DNA from: Clostridiales bacterium
GTDB lineage: Bacteria > Bacillota > Clostridia > Christensenellales > Aristaeellaceae
Length of the DNA stretch: 45,231 nucleotides
NCBI GenBank assembly: GCA_015056125.1
Contig: SVGW01000016.1
Coordinates: 1 to 45,231, forward strand
Direction: 5' to 3'
Below, piece by piece: positions 42,348-45,231 of this stretch. Position numbers and translations under genes: made by a program. How positions within the stretch are numbered: the first letter of the stretch is position 1; each line of letters starts with the position of its first letter. The notes beneath the pieces were generated by a model, which made no database searches, was not told the DNA's origin, and saw only the letters and a list, made by a program, of their open reading frames with translations.

Positions 42348-44345
42348 ATGGTAAAAATCATTTATGAAAAAGGCATTCCCTTTATCGACATCGACGGCAA
42401 GCGCTTTGATCCCGCAGCCTTCCGCTCCTTCCGCCCCCGGCCGGACAACGTATCCCTGGCCGCCCGCACAGGAATTGAGCTGATGCAGATTCTGGTATCC
42501 GATCTGCCCTGCACCCTGAACGTGCCCTATTCCATGTATGGCGGGGTATGGAAGGGCGATGGGGTATATGATTTTTCCGCCTTTGATCGGCAGTTTGAAA
42601 TGTTCCGCCGCTATGCCCCCAATGCCTATTTCAATGTGATGCTGCAATTGGACGTATGCCCCTGGTTTGCAGAAAAATACCCCAACGAGGATACCGACAG
42701 CTACCACCACCTGGCGGAGCTGGCCATGAATGAAGAATGGAAGCGGTCCGCTGCCGATTACCTCAAGGCATTCATCGCCTATGCCGAAGAAAAATACAGC
42801 GACCGCATCTGGGGCTATTCCATTGCTGCCGGGCTTTGCAATGAATGGTTTGACCATTCCCTCTATGACACTTCCTTTGACCGGGAAAACACGCGCCTCA
42901 CTGCCCTTTGGCGCAAAGAAATCGGCAAGCCGGTCGCCCCCGCCCCCACCCTTCAATCCATGGATGCGGCCAATACCCTTCGCGCACCCTCCAGCGATGA
43001 TTTTTGCTATCTGAAATTAGCCAATGAGCAGGTGGGCAATCTGGTGTGCTTCTTTGCTCATGAAGCCCAGAAGGTACTCAAGCATCAGAAGCTCTTTGGC
43101 CTCTTTTTCGGCTATATCTGCATGCAGGATAATCATCAGGTATACTGGAACACCAATGACTATGAAAAAGTATGGCGTTCTCCCGATATCGATATGCTCT
43201 ACTCCCCTGCCGCCTACAGCTACCACCGGGCGCTTGACAATGTGAGCTCCTATCAGTATGCCGTGGATTCCATCCGCGCCAATGGAAAGCTCTATCTCCA
43301 TGAAAATGACCACCGCACCGATCTGGCCCGCTTCCCCCTGGAAAACGGCGCGATGCTCCATGATTGCTATGAAACCTTTGAAGAATGGCGGGAAGTGTTC
43401 CGGCGGGAGCTGTGCAATGTGATGCAGAAGCAATCCGCTTTCTGGTGGTTTGATTTCTTCGGCGGCTATTACAGCTCCCCGGAATATGAGAATGAATTGA
43501 AGAAAGAATGCGAAATCTATCATGCCCTGGGCCAGGGCGAGCGCCGATCCAATGCAGAGATCGCCGTGTTTATCGATCCCACCTCCATGCTCTGCGCTCA
43601 GGAGCACACCAAGCTGTGCTTCGATATCGGCAAATACTGCATTGATGAATTGCACCGCTGCGGCGCACCCTTTGATTTTTATAATCAGAATGATCTGCTG
43701 CAGCTGGATATGAGCCAGTATAAGCTGTGCGTTTTCCTCAATGCCTATCTTCTGCCCGATGAGCTGCTTTCCTGCATAAATGAAAAGCTGCAGGGCAAAA
43801 CCAAAGTATTTCTCCATGCCCCCGGCCTGTGGGACGGCAAAGCCTTCAATAAAAAGCGCATGGAAGATATCCTGGGCATGCAGATCGCACCCCGGGAAAA
43901 GGAAAGCTCCCGCACCTCCTACCTGGGGGTATCCTATGAATTTTCCGCTCCTGTGCAGCCCCTTTTCCAGGTGGAGGACGCCGATGCAAAGCCCCTGGCC
44001 CTGTATGAGGACGGCGCAGTTTCCTGCGCCTGCAAGGGGGATGTGGTCTATTCTGCCGTAGGCCGCCTCACCTGGCAATTCTGGCGGGATCTGGCCAAAA
44101 TGGCAGGAGCGCATATCTATGATGAAAACGGCGGCGGCAGCGCCATCTGCTCCCAGTTTATCGCCAGCTACACCACGCTCCGGGAGAATTGCGAGCTGCA
44201 TCCCAAAGAAGACGGCGTATACCGGGAAATTTTCAGCGGCAAAACCTATGAATGCAAAAATGGCGCCCTCCGCTATTCTGCACCCAAAGGCACCACCATG
44301 CTGTTTGTGAAAGAAAAATTAGCCTGTGAAACAGATGAGGAATAG
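42348..44345 (+). CDS. Clan GH-A-like glycosidase, tandem copy 2
   Basis: The 665-aa paralogue of the preceding gene begins with nearly the same 40 residues and keeps E166 (AAGLCNEWF) and E319 (KLYLHENDH). The two proteins stay colinear for their whole length, with most differences in loops around 52-62, 195-215 and 255-300, the sides that would shape substrate binding. It also lacks a signal peptide and has a GH42-like second domain. TGAAAGGAGCTTCAACC precedes the ATG; the gap between the genes is 19 nt. The pair probably splits two related linkages or sugars of one oligosaccharide. Confidence 0.8.
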   Translation: MVKIIYEKGIPFIDIDGKRFDPAAFRSFRPRPDNVSLAARTGIELMQILVSDLPCTLNVPYSMYGGVWKGDGVYDFSAFDRQFEMFRRYAPNAYFNVMLQLDVCPWFAEKYPNEDTDSYHHLAELAMNEEWKRSAADYLKAFIAYAEEKYSDRIWGYSIAAGLCNEWFDHSLYDTSFDRENTRLTALWRKEIGKPVAPAPTLQSMDAANTLRAPSSDDFCYLKLANEQVGNLVCFFAHEAQKVLKHQKLFGLFFGYICMQDNHQVYWNTNDYEKVWRSPDIDMLYSPAAYSYHRALDNVSSYQYAVDSIRANGKLYLHENDHRTDLARFPLENGAMLHDCYETFEEWREVFRRELCNVMQKQSAFWWFDFFGGYYSSPEYENELKKECEIYHALGQGERRSNAEIAVFIDPTSMLCAQEHTKLCFDIGKYCIDELHRCGAPFDFYNQNDLLQLDMSQYKLCVFLNAYLLPDELLSCINEKLQGKTKVFLHAPGLWDGKAFNKKRMEDILGMQIAPREKESSRTSYLGVSYEFSAPVQPLFQVEDADAKPLALYEDGAVSCACKGDVVYSAVGRLTWQFWRDLAKMAGAHIYDENGGGSAICSQFIASYTTLRENCELHPKEDGVYREIFSGKTYECKNGALRYSAPKGTTMLFVKEKLACETDEE

Positions 44346-44423
44346 GCTATATGTATCCGGTCAGGCGCTGCGGTAAAGGGCATCCATTCGGAGCAAGCCC
44401 TGAAAACCCGGCTGTCTTTTATA

Positions 44424-44447
44424 AAAGCCTTGCTTCGGCAGGGCTTT
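44424..44447 (+). terminator. Hairpin AGCCTTGC-TTCG-GCAGGGCT, copy 1
   Basis: The 24-nt hairpin lies 78 nt after the tandem glycosidase operon and is repeated exactly at 44706-44729. The T-tract here is short (CTTTC). Confidence 0.6.
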
Positions 44448-44536
44448 CAGACTGTCAAAAAACCCTTGGGATGCGTCGAAGGGCCGCTGCCCTTCGACTG
44501 AAATCCGCAGCCGGCGACATGTGCGGCGGCGAGGAG

Positions 44537-44706
44537 CGGAAGTATTCCGCTTCCTATATCAATTTACGGCCGCAAAAATAGGCTTTCCATCCCTTTTTCA
44601 CAGGGCTGGAAAGCCATTTTTGCAGTAAATGTGATGGATCGAATGGAAGACTGCTTTAGCTGACTTCCATTCGCAGTTTGTCGAAAATACTTTTTCGACA
44701 AACTGA
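44537..44706. repeat. 170-bp structured repeat, copy 2
   Basis: Identical to 110-279. Hairpins fall at 44572-44623, 44640-44673 and 44674-44705. In both copies a terminator-like hairpin begins on the very last base of the repeat, but with a different sequence. Confidence 0.9.
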
Positions 44707-44729
44707 AAGCCTTGCTTCGGCAGGGCTTT
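44706..44729 (+). terminator. Hairpin AGCCTTGC-TTCG-GCAGGGCT, copy 2
   Basis: Exact second copy of 44424-44447, here followed by TTTTTTG, so it is a complete intrinsic terminator. Confidence 0.75.
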
Positions 44730-44779
44730 TTTGTTCTTTTTCCTTTCTATTTTACATAGCTTATTTTGCAATAAAAAAA

Positions 44780-44801
44780 CGCACTTCCAAAGGAAAGTGC
44801 G
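44780..44801 (-). terminator. Terminator of abrB
   Basis: On the minus strand CGCACTT pairs with AAGTGCG, with one bulged base, followed by seven T residues, 19 nt past the abrB stop. Confidence 0.85.
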
Positions 44802-44819
44802 AAAAGAGGCGGGAAGCAA

Positions 44820-45065
44820 TTACAATTCTTCCTTCATCTGTTCAATGCAGCGCTTGCACACCAGCTTATCCTTGTAATGCACCACATCCCGGGCGTCATT
44901 ACAGAAAATGCAGGCAGGATGATACTTCTTCAAAATAATCTTATCATCCTCCACAAAAATTTCCAGGGTATCCCGCAGGCCGATATCCATGGTTCTGCGC
45001 AGTTCAATGGGAATGACGATGCGGCCCAGATCATCCAGCTTCCGTACAACGCCAGTAGATTTCAT
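44820..45065 (-). CDS. abrB: AbrB/SpoVT-type transition-state regulator
   Basis: The 81-aa protein has the AbrB swapped-hairpin DNA-binding domain (GVVRKLDDLGRIVIPIELRR, then EIFVEDDKIILKK). A C-terminal zinc-ribbon-like tail has C52, C55, C70 and C73, common in clostridial AbrB. It forms dimers or tetramers and controls growth-phase genes. AGGAGGAACCAAAG precedes the ATG. The upstream region is occupied from about 29 nt before the start by a 9-bp tandem array, so its promoter must lie in or beyond the array. Confidence 0.92.
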   Translation of the reverse strand: MKSTGVVRKLDDLGRIVIPIELRRTMDIGLRDTLEIFVEDDKIILKKYHPACIFCNDARDVVHYKDKLVCKRCIEQMKEEL

Positions 45066-45093
45066 CTTTGGTTCCTCCTATAATCGATGAATA

Positions 45094-45231
45094 CATTTAT
45101 CGCATTTATCGCGTTTATCGCGTTTATCGCGTTTATCGCGTTTATCGCGTTTATCGCGTTTATCGCGTTTATCGCGTTTATCGCGTTTATCGCGTTTATC
45201 GCGTTTATCGCGTTTATCGCGTTTATCGCGT
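45094..45231. repeat. 9-bp tandem repeat array, cut by window end
   Basis: Fifteen complete 9-bp units plus 3 nt: two CATTTATCG units nearest abrB, then thirteen perfect CGTTTATCG units. The array continues to the last base, so its true length is unknown. On the abrB strand each unit reads CGATAAACG. Confidence 0.95.

Larger units (their letters stand above)
44346..44819. other. Hairpin and repeat-rich gap after the glycosidase operon
   Basis: No gene is supported. The gap holds a terminator-like hairpin (44424-44447), a perfect 10-bp-stem hairpin at 44475-44498 (arm GTCGAAGGGC, loop CGCT), the 170-bp repeat copy 2 (44537-44706), a second copy of the same terminator hairpin directly after it, and the abrB terminator. 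Confidence 0.75.

Noticed and set aside
45094-45231. CRISPR array at the window end
   Set aside because: The units are 9 bp and directly adjacent, without spacers; no cas gene is present.

Overview
The window looks like a piece of a Bacillota (Clostridia-type) chromosome. The signs are an AbrB/SpoVT-type regulator with a zinc ribbon, a CotH-family protein, a YolD/Y-family polymerase pair under a perfect Gram-positive LexA box, strong AGGAGG ribosome binding sites, and corrinoid methyltransferase genes of anaerobic type. The richness in glycoside hydrolases and sugar-acid enzymes fits a gut or rumen fermenter. A Christensenellales-like affiliation is only a guess. I see no rRNA, tRNA, transposase, phage gene or CRISPR array.

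Layout. (1) 1-351: non-coding, hairpin-rich, with copy 1 of a 170-bp repeat. (2) 352-5465, minus: two-Rossmann FAD protein, an unknown 94-aa protein and a secreted lamin-tail/CotH protein. (3) 5590-7920, minus: GH2 enzyme. (4) 8102-9287, plus: HAD phosphatase and MarR-type regulator. (5) 9704-13185, plus operon: PMM-like HAD, glycerophosphodiesterase and a GHL6-like glycosidase, bracketed by copies of a ~370-bp structured repeat. (6) 13600-15244, minus: SOS-controlled Y-family polymerase plus YolD. (7) 15539-17356, plus: GH127 beta-L-arabinofuranosidase-like enzyme. (8) 17586-22702, minus: MATE exporter, ketopantoate-reductase-like protein, UlaG-like metallohydrolase, enolase-superfamily dehydratase and SDR, which together suggest sugar-acid or lactone catabolism. 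(9) 22760-25177: a lower-GC GH39-like glycosidase with a divergent AraC regulator, lying between MATE genes. (10) 25305-28082, minus: two more MATE paralogues. (11) 28584-33656: corrinoid methyltransferase operon with a divergent PocR/AraC regulator. (12) 33659-35678, minus: TetR-ABC exporter operon. (13) 35807-39303, minus: Gfo/Idh/MocA protein, EamA transporter and serine hydrolase, divergent from (14) 39477-44345, plus: AraC regulator and two tandem paralogous clan GH-A-like glycosidases. (15) 44346-45231: terminators, copy 2 of the 170-bp repeat, abrB, and a 9-bp tandem array running off the window end.

The genes form several small, locally regulated modules for plant or host glycan breakdown and sugar-acid metabolism, plus one methyl-transfer module. 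None carries an obvious ABC or PTS sugar importer. The least explained items are the two structured non-coding repeat families, the corrinoid/UroD/DUF2284/activator module with no known substrate, the duplicated GH-A-like pair with its EKP-less Gfo/Idh neighbour, and the tandem array against abrB.
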